NCBI RefSeq assembly: GCF_024341905.1
Contig: NZ_BQXY01000006.1
Coordinates: forward strand, 186,001-250,000
Reading direction: 5' to 3'
Length of the DNA stretch: 64,000 nucleotides
DNA from: Clostridium folliculivorans
Lineage (GTDB): Bacteria; Bacillota; Clostridia; Clostridiales; Clostridiaceae
A program made the translations under genes and the position numbers. Positions 35,058 through 43,947 of the stretch are shown one piece after another. The notes beneath the pieces were generated by a model. That model had not been told where the DNA came from. It saw only the letters and a list, made by a program, of their open reading frames with translations, and ran no database searches. How positions within the stretch are numbered: the first letter of the stretch is position 1; every line of letters starts with the position of its first letter.

Positions 35058-36089
35058 ATGATTTTAGCTGAAAAAGGTATGAATGAGGAAAATAAGAAAT
35101 CTAGGATTGTAGCAGCATCACTAATTATAGTTATTGGAGCTGCTGTTTTATTATTTGGAATAGGGTTATCTATGTCTCTTGGAGCAAAGCATATTAGTTT
35201 GGATACAGTTTTCAATAGTATTTTTTTCTCTAAAGACAATGTTGATAATCAAATAATTAGAGATTTAAGAATGCCAAGAGCCATTGCAGCTGCATTAGTT
35301 GGAGGTTTTTTAGCTGTTTCAGGAGCTGTAATGCAAGGGATTACAAGAAATCCTATAGCAGAGCCCTCAATTATGGGAATAACTCAAGGAGCTACATTTA
35401 CAATCGCAATTGCATTTTCTATGCAGCTAAATATTGGAGGATTTGGACTTATGATATTTGCTTTTGCAGGAGCAAGTATAAGTGGCATATTGGTGTATTT
35501 TCTAAGTTCAAAATCAATTAAAGGAACCGATCCAGTAAAGCTTGCATTAGCAGGAACTGCAATAGGAACTCTTCTCATATCTTTAGCAACTGCTATTGCC
35601 ATGTATTTTAATTTATCACAGCAGTTGAGCTTTTGGATTGCAGGCGGACTTACAACAGCTAAATGGCAAGGAGTAAAGCTTCTTGGAATGGTAGGCTTAA
35701 TAGGTGTTGTGATGGCAATTATAGTATCACCAAAAATAACTATTTTAAGTTTAGGTGAAGAAATAGCTATAGGCCTCGGACAAAAGATAAATTTAATAAG
35801 ACTTATAGGTATTGTTATAGTCATTATGCTTTGTGGTGCTTCCGTATCAGTTGCTGGTAATGTGGCTTTTGTAGGACTTATAGTTCCACAGATAGTGAAA
35901 GGATTAGTTGGCCCAGACTATAGATATATAATTCCATGTTCGCTTATAGTAGGCGCTGCACTTGTGGTCTACTGTGATATTGCTGCAAGGATGATTAATC
36001 AGCCTTACGAAACTCCCATAGGTTCCTTGATAGCACTAATAGGTGTACCGTTCTTTATATACCTTGTAAGAAAGGGGGATAAAATTTGA
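35058..36089 (+). CDS. FecCD family iron-siderophore permease
   Basis: 343 residues, about ten membrane helices. FecCD hallmarks: the RDLRMPRAIAAALVGG segment near residue 75, the GITRNPIAEPSIMGI loop and a cytoplasmic coupling helix with LGLGQKINLIR. GGAGGA lies eleven bases before the ATG, rather far. The next permease starts at its stop codon (TGATG), so the two are translationally coupled and probably form a heterodimer. Confidence 0.9.
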   Translation: MILAEKGMNEENKKSRIVAASLIIVIGAAVLLFGIGLSMSLGAKHISLDTVFNSIFFSKDNVDNQIIRDLRMPRAIAAALVGGFLAVSGAVMQGITRNPIAEPSIMGITQGATFTIAIAFSMQLNIGGFGLMIFAFAGASISGILVYFLSSKSIKGTDPVKLALAGTAIGTLLISLATAIAMYFNLSQQLSFWIAGGLTTAKWQGVKLLGMVGLIGVVMAIIVSPKITILSLGEEIAIGLGQKINLIRLIGIVIVIMLCGASVSVAGNVAFVGLIVPQIVKGLVGPDYRYIIPCSLIVGAALVVYCDIAARMINQPYETPIGSLIALIGVPFFIYLVRKGDKI

Positions 36090-37105
36090 TGAACATATTA
36101 AGTGGAAATAAAAGATTTAGAAATATATCAATTTTATTAACTGCACTTATAGTAATTAGTTTTATAGTAAGTCTTAATATGGGTTCTTTATCTATAAAAC
36201 CAATTGATGTTCTGAAAACCCTTATAGGAAAAGGAACACGAAAAGATGAATTGGTACTATTTACTCTCAGATTACCTAGAATAATAATTGCAGTTTTAGT
36301 TGCTATAGGCTTATCAACTTCAGGAACCATATTACAAGGGATAACTAAAAATGATTTGGCTGATCCAGGAATATTAGGAATCGGTTCAGGTGCTTCACTT
36401 GCAGTTGTAGTGTACATATATTTTACCAGTGGAAATACATATGCTGTTATAAGTGACATAACTATATATACAATGCCAATTTTGGCTCTTACTGGAGCTT
36501 TTATTGCTGCAGCTTTGATATATTCCTTGGCATGGAAAAAGGGAATAAATCCATCTAGGCTTATATTAGTTGGAATTGGCATAAATTCTGCGTTTACTGC
36601 AATGCTTATAATATTCCAACTTAAGTTTACTACTCAAGAGTTTAATAGAGTTATGGTATGGATCTCTGGAAGCATATGGGGAGCAAATTGGAAATACGTA
36701 ATTGCAACACTTCCATGGATAGTTATATTTTTAGTACTTACATTATATAAAGCAAGATATCTTGATGTACTCAATTTAGGTGATGAGCTATCAACTGGAC
36801 TTGGAGTAAAAGTAGAAAAAGAAAGAAGAAAATTGCTATTTTTTGCTGTAGCTTTAGCTGGAGCAGCCACTGCAGTTTCAGGTACAATTTCTTTCTTAGG
36901 TTTAGTTGCACCACATATTGGAAGAAGATTAGTTGGTCCCAAACACAAGGTTTTGATACCAACCTCAGCTCTTATAAGTATTTTTCTATTTTTAGTTTCG
37001 GATATAATAGCTAAAAACTTACTAGCACCAGCGGAGATACCTGTTGGAATAGTGTTATCAATTATAGGAGTTCCTTATTTCGTATACCTAATGCTTAAGC
37101 AATAG
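36089..37105 (+). CDS. FecCD family iron-siderophore permease
   Basis: 338 residues from the ATG at 36089, eight bases after a GGGGGAT site. About ten membrane helices; LRLPRIIIAVLVAIGLS, GITKNDLADPGILGIGSG and the coupling-helix region STGLGVKVEKER are recognisable. Partner of the preceding permease. The ATPase gene follows after 170 bases with no clear terminator between. Confidence 0.9.
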   Translation: MNILSGNKRFRNISILLTALIVISFIVSLNMGSLSIKPIDVLKTLIGKGTRKDELVLFTLRLPRIIIAVLVAIGLSTSGTILQGITKNDLADPGILGIGSGASLAVVVYIYFTSGNTYAVISDITIYTMPILALTGAFIAAALIYSLAWKKGINPSRLILVGIGINSAFTAMLIIFQLKFTTQEFNRVMVWISGSIWGANWKYVIATLPWIVIFLVLTLYKARYLDVLNLGDELSTGLGVKVEKERRKLLFFAVALAGAATAVSGTISFLGLVAPHIGRRLVGPKHKVLIPTSALISIFLFLVSDIIAKNLLAPAEIPVGIVLSIIGVPYFVYLMLKQ

Positions 37106-37275
37106 GTGTTATTAAAGTATCTTGTTGAAATTAAGTGGTCACACATACGATGCTTTAATGAGCTTAAGCAAAGAATTAATTTTAAAAATATCGTTAAACA
37201 TGGACTATAAAAAGTTATTTGAATTTTAATGAGATAGACGCTAAAAGTTAATGTATATATTGCTGGAGGTAAATC

Positions 37276-38073
37276 ATGAGTAACATAAATATGAATATTA
37301 TAAATACAGAAAATCTAGATATATCTTATGGTAATTTAGATATAGTTAAAGGATTAAATCTAAATATACCTAAAGGAAAGATAACAACTATAATAGGAGC
37401 AAACGGTTGTGGGAAATCCACTATTTTAAAAACCTTAGCCAGAATCTTAGAACCTAAAAGTGGTGCTATTTATATAGATGGAAAAGATATAAAAAAGCAG
37501 GATTCTAAAGAAATTGCAAAGGTTATGGCTGTGCTTCCACAAAGTCCTCAAGCACCAAATGGGCTGCTTGTAGAAGAACTTGTTGCTTACGGAAGATTTC
37601 CTCATCAAAGTGGTTTTGGAAAGCTTCAAAAGGAAGATAGAGAAATAATAAATTGGGCTTTGGAAGTTACAGGAATGAAAGAATTTAAATCTAGACCAAT
37701 AGAAGCTTTATCAGGAGGGCAAAGACAAAGAGTGTGGATCTCAATGGCTTTGGCTCAGCAAACAGACATATTATTACTAGATGAACCTACAACTTACTTG
37801 GATTTAGCTCATCAGTTGGAGATATTAGAACTTTTAAAGGATTTAAATGAAAAACAAAATAGAACAATAGTAATGGTAATCCATGAGCTTAACAATGCAG
37901 CTCGATTTGCTGATTATATGGTTGGAGTAAAAGAAGGAAACATCGTTTGTGATGGAAGCCCAGATGAGGTCATGACTAAAGAGAACCTTAAAGTACTATT
38001 TAATATTGATGCAGAGATTGTAAAAGATCCTAGAGAAAATAAACCAGTATGTATAACCTATGATTTGCTTTAA
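37276..38073 (+). CDS. Iron-siderophore ABC transporter ATPase (FecE/FhuC type)
   Basis: 265 residues. Walker A GANGCGKST (41-49), Q-loop VLPQSPQAPNG, ABC signature LSGGQRQRVW (about 143), Walker B ILLLDEPTTYLDL and the switch His in VIHELN. Energises the two FecCD permeases. CTGGAGG precedes the ATG. The last codons form the left arm of the operon terminator. Confidence 0.93.
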   Translation: MSNINMNIINTENLDISYGNLDIVKGLNLNIPKGKITTIIGANGCGKSTILKTLARILEPKSGAIYIDGKDIKKQDSKEIAKVMAVLPQSPQAPNGLLVEELVAYGRFPHQSGFGKLQKEDREIINWALEVTGMKEFKSRPIEALSGGQRQRVWISMALAQQTDILLLDEPTTYLDLAHQLEILELLKDLNEKQNRTIVMVIHELNNAARFADYMVGVKEGNIVCDGSPDEVMTKENLKVLFNIDAEIVKDPRENKPVCITYDLL

Positions 38074-38091
38074 AATCATAGGTTATTTTAA
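38053..38091 (+). terminator. Intrinsic terminator overlapping the ATPase stop
   Basis: ATAACCTATGATTT (38053-38066) pairs perfectly with AAATCATAGGTTAT (38073-38086), followed by TTTAAT. The left arm is coding sequence of the ATPase. Confidence 0.88.
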
Positions 38092-38324
38092 TGTAAATTA
38101 CTATTTTTCATTATTTCATTATTTCATTATAAATTTGTTCGAGTTTAGTATTATCATAAAAAACTTAATCATTTGCATGACAAAATGTATGTTAATATGC
38201 AGCATATACTTACAACAAAACAACTTACCTCTCAAAAAATGTAGCTTACTATATAGGTGGTTGAATGTAGAGAGTTACTAACATATACTGAAAACATAGA
38301 AAGAGAAGTGAGGGGGGAAGCCAA

Positions 38325-38762
38325 TTGAAAGTAACTATTGAAAATATCCCTGACGGAAGTGAACCTGAAATAATAGTAAGATGCAATGAACTTGATGAAT
38401 CGTTATTACAGATGATTCATTATATTAAAGCCTCTTCTAAAAAGATTATTGGGCTTACAGGATTACAAATGCATGTTATCAATCCTAAAGATGTATTTTA
38501 TTTCGAATCAGTAGACAATAAAGTATTTATTTACTGTAAAGAAAAGGTTTTCGAATCTAAGCTTAGACTTTATGAAATTGAGACAGAATATGTGAATCTT
38601 GGCTTTTTTAGAGCATCGAAATCTACTATCCTTAATATTTCCAAAATAGAATCTGTAAGTCCGATTTTTTATGGCAGATTTGAAGCTTTGTTGCAAAATG
38701 GAGAAAAGGTATTTATTTCAAGACAGTATGTTCCAATATTAAAAAAAGAATTAGGTTTATAA
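38325..38762 (+). CDS. LytTR-domain transcriptional regulator
   Basis: 145 residues starting at TTG seven bases after GGGGGG. The C-terminal 100 residues form a LytTR DNA-binding domain (VFYFESVDNKVFIYC, FFRASKSTILNISKIESV, VFISRQYVPILKKELG). There is no receiver domain, as in the stand-alone LytTR proteins paired with DUF3021 membrane proteins. The next gene is that partner, twelve bases on. Confidence 0.9.
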   Translation: MKVTIENIPDGSEPEIIVRCNELDESLLQMIHYIKASSKKIIGLTGLQMHVINPKDVFYFESVDNKVFIYCKEKVFESKLRLYEIETEYVNLGFFRASKSTILNISKIESVSPIFYGRFEALLQNGEKVFISRQYVPILKKELGL

Positions 38763-38774
38763 GGAGGCTGCGCT

Positions 38775-39218
38775 ATGAAAATTAATGAGTATTTGAAATT
38801 TATGTTGAAAGATTTTTTAAAAGCTTTTGGGTTCTTGATGATCATTGTCACAATATACTTCAGTAGTAACTCTATAACAGTAATCGAAACTTCACTACTT
38901 TGGCAAATTATATTAGTGAGTTCAGCATATGTATTTTTCAAGTTTGCCTTTGTAAATAAATATGATTTAGATAAAAAGACTCAAAATATTAACCTGTTTG
39001 TCTGCTCTACACTTGCAGATGTTGCTATATTAGCTTGGTTATGGCTATTTAGTCCAAATAGAGCCGTTGATAGTAATACTATGATATTATATGCAATCAT
39101 AATTTTTTCTGTTAAAGTATTAGTTTTTTCGATGATGCATATAGACGGCCAGTCACAGGCAAAGCAACTCAATGAAAAATTGAATGAATATAAAAAAGAG
39201 TCAGCAAGTAAGCTTTAA
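38775..39218 (+). CDS. DUF3021 membrane protein
   Basis: 147 residues with four membrane helices (about 16-32, 43-60, 74-90 and 102-120) and a basic, charged C-terminal tail (about 125-147). AAGGAGG lies before the ATG. DUF3021 proteins are regularly encoded with LytTR regulators and probably inhibit or sense through them; the signal is unknown. Confidence 0.85.
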   Translation: MKINEYLKFMLKDFLKAFGFLMIIVTIYFSSNSITVIETSLLWQIILVSSAYVFFKFAFVNKYDLDKKTQNINLFVCSTLADVAILAWLWLFSPNRAVDSNTMILYAIIIFSVKVLVFSMMHIDGQSQAKQLNEKLNEYKKESASKL

Positions 39219-39258
39219 TGAATTCTTAAATATATCACTCCACTAAAGAACGGATAAA

Positions 39259-39308
39259 ATGTGAGAAGCAAAGATTCTTTGAAAAAGAAGCTTTGCTTCT
39301 TTTTCGCA
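39259..39308 (+). terminator. Intrinsic terminator of the LytTR operon
   Basis: AATGTGAGAAGCAAAG pairs with CTTTGCTTCTTTTTCGCATT with bulges around a TTCTTTGAAAAAGA loop. Confidence 0.7.
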
Positions 39309-39320
39309 TTTATATTACAT

Positions 39321-39386
39321 TGCCTTAAAGTACATTAACCTATGCCCTAAAGTACAATTGTTCAAGTTATTCATTGGTTATATGAT
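39321..39386 (+). promoter_or_regulatory. Promoter of the first SDR gene with tandem activator sites
   Basis: TGCCTTAAAGTACA (39321-39334) and TGCCCTAAAGTACA (39343-39356) are direct repeats 22 bases apart. TTGTTC (39358-39363) and TATGAT (39381-39386), 17 bases apart, follow at once. The same arrangement occurs before the sensor kinase and the second SDR, pointing to the adjacent NarL-type response regulator. Confidence 0.7.
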
Positions 39387-39456
39387 AAAACTATAGTTTT
39401 TATAGATAGACCAGTTCCAAATAAAATTTATAAGTCAGGTAGTTTATCTATATAAA

Positions 39457-39552
39457 GATGAAACACTTCGATCTGAAATCTATTTGAAAAACTCTTCTGG
39501 ATTCTGAGAGAAGAATTTGAAAATATAAATTTAAATATGAAGCGGTTCATAT
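39457..39552. mobile_element. Copy of the 95-bp inverted-repeat element
   Basis: Begins GATGAAACACTTC and ends GAAGCGGTTCATAT; inner helix TCTTCT with AGAAGA. It lies in the presumed 5' leader of the first SDR gene. Just upstream, 39401-39420 repeats the 20 bases at 155-174. Confidence 0.7.
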
Positions 39553-39590
39553 ATAGGAGTATAAAAAATAGGTAATTGGAGGGTAATATA

Positions 39591-40391
39591 ATGAAAGTAG
39601 TAAATAAAAATATAGTGATTACTGGTGGGGGAAATGGAGTAGGAAGAGAATTAGTTCTTAATTTATTATCAAAAGGAGCAACAGTAATAGCAGTTGATAT
39701 AAATCAAGCTGGACTTCAAGAAACCTTCAGAATTTCAGGTGATAATGAAAGATTATTAACTAGGATTGTGGACATAACAGATAAAGAAGCTGTAGCTAGC
39801 TTTGCAGAAGATATCATTTCGAAACTTGGACATGTTGATGGAGTGATTAATAATGCAGGGATTATTCAACCTTTTATACAGTTAAAGGATTTAAAACTAG
39901 AACAGATTGATAAAGTAATGAGTGTTAATTTTTACGGAACATTATATATGACAAAAGTATTTTTAAACCACTTATTGACTAGACCAGAGGGGCATATTGT
40001 AAACATTGCAAGTATGGGAGGATTTCTTCCTGTTCCTGGGCAAAGTTCCTATGGTTCTTCAAAAGCAGCGGTAAAGTTAATGACAGAGGGCTTGTATTCA
40101 GAACTATTAGATACCAATGTACACGTAACTCTTGTATTTCCAGGAGCAATGGCAACAGATATAAAGAAGAATTCAAAGCTTACTGATAAAGGTGTCACTG
40201 AGGAAGAAAAGAATTCTAAGATGCTACTTAAACCAGACACTGCGGCAGAATTAATTATCAAAGGTATGGAAAAGAATAAGTATAGTTTCTGTATTGGTAA
40301 GGATGCTAAAGCTATGAATTTCCTTTATAGTATGAATCCAGGCTTTGCAACTCGATTAATTAAACGTGTGATGGGATCAAAGGAACACTAA
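39591..40391 (+). CDS. SDR family NAD(P)-dependent oxidoreductase
   Basis: 266 residues from the ATG at 39591, seven bases after GGAGGG; a TTG at 39576 overlaps that site. Cofactor loop TGGGNGVG (11-18), NNAG motif (VINNAGI), catalytic Ser in NIASMGG, Tyr154 and Lys158 in YGSSK. Classical SDR of the DltE/YqjQ-like type, with no predictable substrate. It carries the tandem activator motif of the two-component system next door. Confidence 0.88.
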   Translation: MKVVNKNIVITGGGNGVGRELVLNLLSKGATVIAVDINQAGLQETFRISGDNERLLTRIVDITDKEAVASFAEDIISKLGHVDGVINNAGIIQPFIQLKDLKLEQIDKVMSVNFYGTLYMTKVFLNHLLTRPEGHIVNIASMGGFLPVPGQSSYGSSKAAVKLMTEGLYSELLDTNVHVTLVFPGAMATDIKKNSKLTDKGVTEEEKNSKMLLKPDTAAELIIKGMEKNKYSFCIGKDAKAMNFLYSMNPGFATRLIKRVMGSKEH

Positions 40392-40498
40392 GAATACATC
40401 CTATGGCAAGGCTGATTTTAATAATAGAAAATATATAGGTGACAGCTAGCTTTATAGTTAGTTGGCACTATTGTTTTGCATAAAATGAAGAAGTAATA

Positions 40499-40542
40499 TG
40501 CCCAAAGGTACAATTGTTATGCCTACGAATTTATTATAATAT
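40499..40542 (+). promoter_or_regulatory. Promoter of the two-component system with the shared activator motif
   Basis: TGCCCAAAGGTACA at 40499-40512 matches the motif before both SDR genes; a weaker copy (TGCATAAAATGAAG) lies exactly 22 bases upstream at 40477. TTGTTA (40514-40519) and TAATAT (40537-40542) follow. Autoregulation is implied. Confidence 0.6.
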
Positions 40543-40605
40543 AAAATATAGATATTCATATAAAAATATACGTATAATAACCTTATTTAAAGGAAGGTGC
40601 TAGAT

Positions 40606-41820
40606 TTGCGCAATATGTTTAAATCAACCTTTACGCCAGATTCGGATGAAACTATTTTTCCAAAGACCCCGATAGTAGTGGGTATTATTTTAATTTATCT
40701 GTCTACAGTTTTTGTTCCAAACTCACATAATTTACATTTAAATGAAGTTATAGGAATTACCATAGTAATGATGATTCAATTGTTTGTATTTTGGTTTTCT
40801 AGTAATATATTTAAAAATAAATATTGGCTTTACTTTGTTATACAAGGGATAATAACTTTTGACTACGCAATTATAGCACCAGAAGCTTATAAAACTATAG
40901 TTCTTGGGTTAACACCACTTTTTATTATTCAAAGTATGATAGTTTATACAAATGCTATTAAAGTGGTTGGTATAGCTATTTCTTTTTATAGTATATTTAG
41001 CTGCACAATTATAATACTTAATGGAGTTAGAGAGTTAGTTCAATCTTTTCCTTTACTTATAGTAATCACAATAGCTATGCGTGCATATTCGATCATATTT
41101 TTTAATCAAGTAAAATTAAGAATTCAGAGTCAAAAAGTCTCACAAGAGTTAGCGTTGGCCTATGAGAAGGTGGAGGAATTAACCTTAATTAATGAAAGAC
41201 AGAGAGTTGCTAGAGATTTGCATGATACATTATCTCAAGGTATTGCAGGAACTATAATGCAATTGGATGCAGTAAATGCCAATTTAAATAACAATAACGT
41301 AAAACGTGCTCAAGAAATAGTTCAAAAAGCAATGGAACATGCCAGAAAAACATTGGCAGATTCAAGACTTGTTATTGATGATTTGAGAGCTCAAACTAAT
41401 AAGAAAATGGGTCTTAAAGAAGCATTAGAAAAAGAAATTTCTAGTTTTAAGGGCATGTCTAGTACTTCAATAACATCAAGTTTTATATTAGATTATGATA
41501 TATCTGAAAATATTTCAAAACATATTTTATATGTTGTAAGAGAAGGTTTAAATAATATTGCTAGGCATGCAGAGGCTGAAAATGCTGTAATTGAGGTAAG
41601 AGAAAATGAGCATCAAATAAACATAAGCATCAGTGATGATGGAATAGGTTTCGATGTTAAGCTTTTGGATAGGCTGTTTGGGCATTATGGAATAATAGGA
41701 ATGACTGAGCGTGTAAAAGCAATTAAAGGAAAGATTAAAATAAAGAGTAGAAGAAAAGCTGGCACAAATATAAACATCATTATACCAATTGAGAAAGGAA
41801 TTACTGATGAAAATGAATAA
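40606..41820 (+). CDS. NarL-family sensor histidine kinase
   Basis: 404 residues from TTG 40606 (GGAAGGTG six bases upstream); a GTG at 40597 lies inside that site. Five or six N-terminal membrane helices (about 25-165) with little extracytoplasmic sequence, a coiled linker, HisKA_3 box ARDLHDTLSQG with His206, and a HATPase domain (REGLNNIARHA, SDDGIGFD, GHYGIIGMTERV). An intramembrane-sensing kinase, DesK/LiaS-like in layout. It overlaps the response regulator gene. Confidence 0.9.
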   Translation: MRNMFKSTFTPDSDETIFPKTPIVVGIILIYLSTVFVPNSHNLHLNEVIGITIVMMIQLFVFWFSSNIFKNKYWLYFVIQGIITFDYAIIAPEAYKTIVLGLTPLFIIQSMIVYTNAIKVVGIAISFYSIFSCTIIILNGVRELVQSFPLLIVITIAMRAYSIIFFNQVKLRIQSQKVSQELALAYEKVEELTLINERQRVARDLHDTLSQGIAGTIMQLDAVNANLNNNNVKRAQEIVQKAMEHARKTLADSRLVIDDLRAQTNKKMGLKEALEKEISSFKGMSSTSITSSFILDYDISENISKHILYVVREGLNNIARHAEAENAVIEVRENEHQINISISDDGIGFDVKLLDRLFGHYGIIGMTERVKAIKGKIKIKSRRKAGTNINIIIPIEKGITDENE

Positions 41821-42460
41821 GAGAAGGATATTGGTAGTAGATGATCATTTGATAGTTAGAGAAGGGCTAAAGCTTATTTTTGAAACAGAAGAAAACTACG
41901 AAGTTGTTGGAGAAGCTGAAAATGGAGACAAAGCATTGATACTAATTGAGGAGTTAAAACCTGATGTGGTTTTAATGGATTTAAATATGCCGAAAAGAAG
42001 TGGGCTGGAAGTGATAAAAATATTAAAGGAAAAAAACAATACGGTCCCTATAATTATTCTAACAACCTTTAATGATGATAAATTAATAAGAGATGGACTT
42101 TTCTTAGGTGCAAAAGGTTATTTGTTAAAAGATAGTACCCGTGAAGAGCTTATTAGAACAGTTGAATCTGCAATAAGGGGAGAAGTATTGCTTCAACCTG
42201 AAATTAGTAAGAGTATTTTCGGTACAAAAAATGAAACAGGGCAAAAAAATAATACTATTAATAACTCAATAACAGAAAGAGAAATGTTTGTTTTAAGAGC
42301 TGTTGCAAGAGGATGTACGAGCAAGGAAATAGCCTTTGATATGGGGATATCAGAAAGAACAGTTAAAGCTCATCTAACCAATATTTATAGTAAGCTTAAT
42401 GTTGAGTCAAGGTCAGAAGCAGTTGCAGTTGCCATAGAAAATGGAATTATCCGAATGTAA
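41807..42460 (+). CDS. NarL/LuxR-type response regulator
   Basis: 217 residues from the ATG at 41807, with AAAGGA seven bases upstream. Receiver domain with VVDDH, phospho-Asp58 in VVLMDLNMP, Thr in ILTTF and Lys in YLLKD; C-terminal LuxR HTH (TEREMFVLRAVARGCTSKEI, ISERTVKAHLTNIYSKL). It probably binds the TGCCCTAAAGTACA direct repeats seen at its own promoter and those of the two flanking SDR genes (inference from position and spacing). Confidence 0.93.
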   Translation: MKMNKRRILVVDDHLIVREGLKLIFETEENYEVVGEAENGDKALILIEELKPDVVLMDLNMPKRSGLEVIKILKEKNNTVPIIILTTFNDDKLIRDGLFLGAKGYLLKDSTREELIRTVESAIRGEVLLQPEISKSIFGTKNETGQKNNTINNSITEREMFVLRAVARGCTSKEIAFDMGISERTVKAHLTNIYSKLNVESRSEAVAVAIENGIIRM

Positions 42461-42484
42461 AAATAAAACTAATAGCGAGTCTAA

Positions 42485-42528
42485 GTCCCATAAGATTGCG
42501 AAGCAAGTTGCGTAATTTTGTGGGATTT
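42485..42528 (+). terminator. Intrinsic terminator of the two-component operon
   Basis: TCCCATAAgATT pairs with AATTTTGTGGGA around a GCGAAGCAAGTTGCGT loop that can itself fold, followed by TTTTT. Confidence 0.8.
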
Positions 42529-42633
42529 TTCACCAGAAAGAAAATTATAAAATTTTCAAGATAGCTAAACCAAAGATCACAATCCTTTTAGAAGTTTTTT
42601 ATTTAGATGCATTACGTTAATATAATGACATCT

Positions 42634-42699
42634 TTCCTAAAAGTACAATATATTTTGCCCTAAGGTACAATAGTTCAGCCTTATAAATTGATATAAGAT
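42634..42699 (+). promoter_or_regulatory. Promoter of the second SDR gene with tandem activator sites
   Basis: TTCCTAAAAGTACA (42634-42647) and TGCCCTAAGGTACA (42656-42669) are again 22 bases apart. TAGTTC (42671-42676) and TAAGAT (42694-42699), 17 bases apart, follow. Confidence 0.65.
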
Positions 42700-42809
42700 A
42701 AATTTATAAAATGCATACAGAAAGTAATCTAATAGGTAGAGAAAAATAATTAAAGTAAAAAACTTTATGGTATAGCCTGAATTTAGAAAAATACAAGGAG
42801 TGTTGTTAT

Positions 42810-43634
42810 ATGAAAAAAGTATGTGTAATCACAGGCGGCGGCAGTGGAATGGGCCTTGCTACTGCTAAGATAATTGGTAAAGAGAATTACATTATCATTG
42901 TAGGGAGATCAATTAAAAAGCTGGAAGGTGCATTAGCTGAGTTAAGAGCTGAAGGAATTGAAGCAGAATCCTTTGCCTGTGATATTTCTGATAGAGCTGC
43001 AGTTGATATACTAGCAACATATGCAAAAGAAAAAGGAAAAATTTCATCTGTAATTCATGCTGCAGGTATGTCCCCACATATGGGAGAAGCAAAGAAGATA
43101 ATGGAGGCAAATGCTCTAGGTACAATTAACATAAATGAAGCTTTTTATAATGTGATAGAAGAAGGTTCCTGTATTATAGATGTATCATCAATGTCAGCTC
43201 ATCTTACTCCTAAAATTATTATGCCTGAGCGTAGTTATAAATATAGTAGAATTGATAAAGTACTTTTTATGAGAAAAATGATGGCGAGAGTGAATCTTTT
43301 TCCAAAGAAACTTAGATCAAGCGTGGCATATGGTATTTCTAAGCATTTTGTTATTTGGTATGCAAAAACTGATGCTGCTAAATTCGGGAAGAAAGGAATT
43401 AGATTAATTTCTATATCTCCTGGTAACTTTGAGACTCCTATGGGAGATCTAGAAAAGGAAAGTGCTTCAGAGTATACAGAATATTGCGCAATAAAACGCT
43501 TTGGATATGTTGACGAAATTGCAAATCTATTTTCCTTCTGTGCCAGTGATAAATGCGGCTATTTAACTGGAGTGGATATACTTTGCGATGGCGGATGTGT
43601 GGCTTCAGGCTGTAATCCTTTGAAGATGAGGTAA
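42810..43634 (+). CDS. SDR family NAD(P)-dependent oxidoreductase
   Basis: 274 residues. Cofactor loop TGGGSGMG near the N-terminus, a HAAG in place of NNAG, Ser in IIDVSSMSA, Tyr and Lys in YGISK, and a C-terminal GYLTGVDILCDGG typical of the FabG-like branch. An insertion after the Ser strand (about 125-165) enlarges the substrate loop. AAGGAG precedes the ATG. Only weakly similar to the first SDR. Shares its promoter motif. A relic of a close paralogue's 3' end lies at 43982. Confidence 0.87.
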   Translation: MKKVCVITGGGSGMGLATAKIIGKENYIIIVGRSIKKLEGALAELRAEGIEAESFACDISDRAAVDILATYAKEKGKISSVIHAAGMSPHMGEAKKIMEANALGTININEAFYNVIEEGSCIIDVSSMSAHLTPKIIMPERSYKYSRIDKVLFMRKMMARVNLFPKKLRSSVAYGISKHFVIWYAKTDAAKFGKKGIRLISISPGNFETPMGDLEKESASEYTEYCAIKRFGYVDEIANLFSFCASDKCGYLTGVDILCDGGCVASGCNPLKMR

Positions 43635-43690
43635 TTAAGTAGAAAATAGAAGGTAAACAACTCTATTATATGATTTGTTTTTAATACAAA

Positions 43691-43721
43691 ATATTGAAAT
43701 TTAAAGTTTAGATTTCAATAT
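43691..43721. other. Hairpin between SDR and microprotein genes
   Basis: ATATTGAAAT (43691-43700) pairs perfectly with ATTTCAATAT (43712-43721). No U tract follows, so its role as terminator is uncertain. Confidence 0.45.
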
Positions 43722-43829
43722 ATAGGTACTAAATATCAAAATGAATAACTTGTATTGTAAGAAATAGTCTTCATAATATCTACATAATTTTGGATTATAA
43801 ATAAAATATAACTTGTAGGAGGTGTTGAA

Positions 43830-43925
43830 ATGATAGGACAAACTTTGGCTGAATGCATTCATATGTGTGGTATGCATGGACAAGATTTAGCAAATTGTAT
43901 TTTGACAATGTTAGGTATAAAATAA
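43830..43925 (+). CDS. Cys/His-rich microprotein, 31 residues
   Basis: ATG at 43830 is seven bases after a near-perfect AGGAGGTG site; stop TAA at 43923-43925. The peptide has Cys9, Cys13 and Cys23, His11 and His16, spaced CxHxCxxH-x6-C, and an internal echo LAECI / LANCI. No signal peptide. A terminator follows within 25 bases, so it looks like an independent small gene. No family recognised. Metal binding is possible; a small regulator or signalling peptide is an alternative. Confidence 0.55.
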   Translation: MIGQTLAECIHMCGMHGQDLANCILTMLGIK

Positions 43926-43947
43926 GACACTTTATATTTCCATTAGT

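Noticed and set aside
35384-36582. Long minus-strand frames opposite the FecCD permease genes
   Set aside because: Antisense of membrane-helix coding sequence, which often leaves long open frames; no ribosome sites.
38060-38281. 73-codon plus-strand frame after the siderophore ATPase gene
   Set aside because: It starts inside the ATPase gene, overlaps the terminator hairpin, has no ribosome site and a composition like translated AT-rich spacer.
39321-39356. CRISPR-like short direct repeats
   Set aside because: Only two copies 22 bases apart with promoter elements attached; a regulator site explains them, and no cas genes exist.
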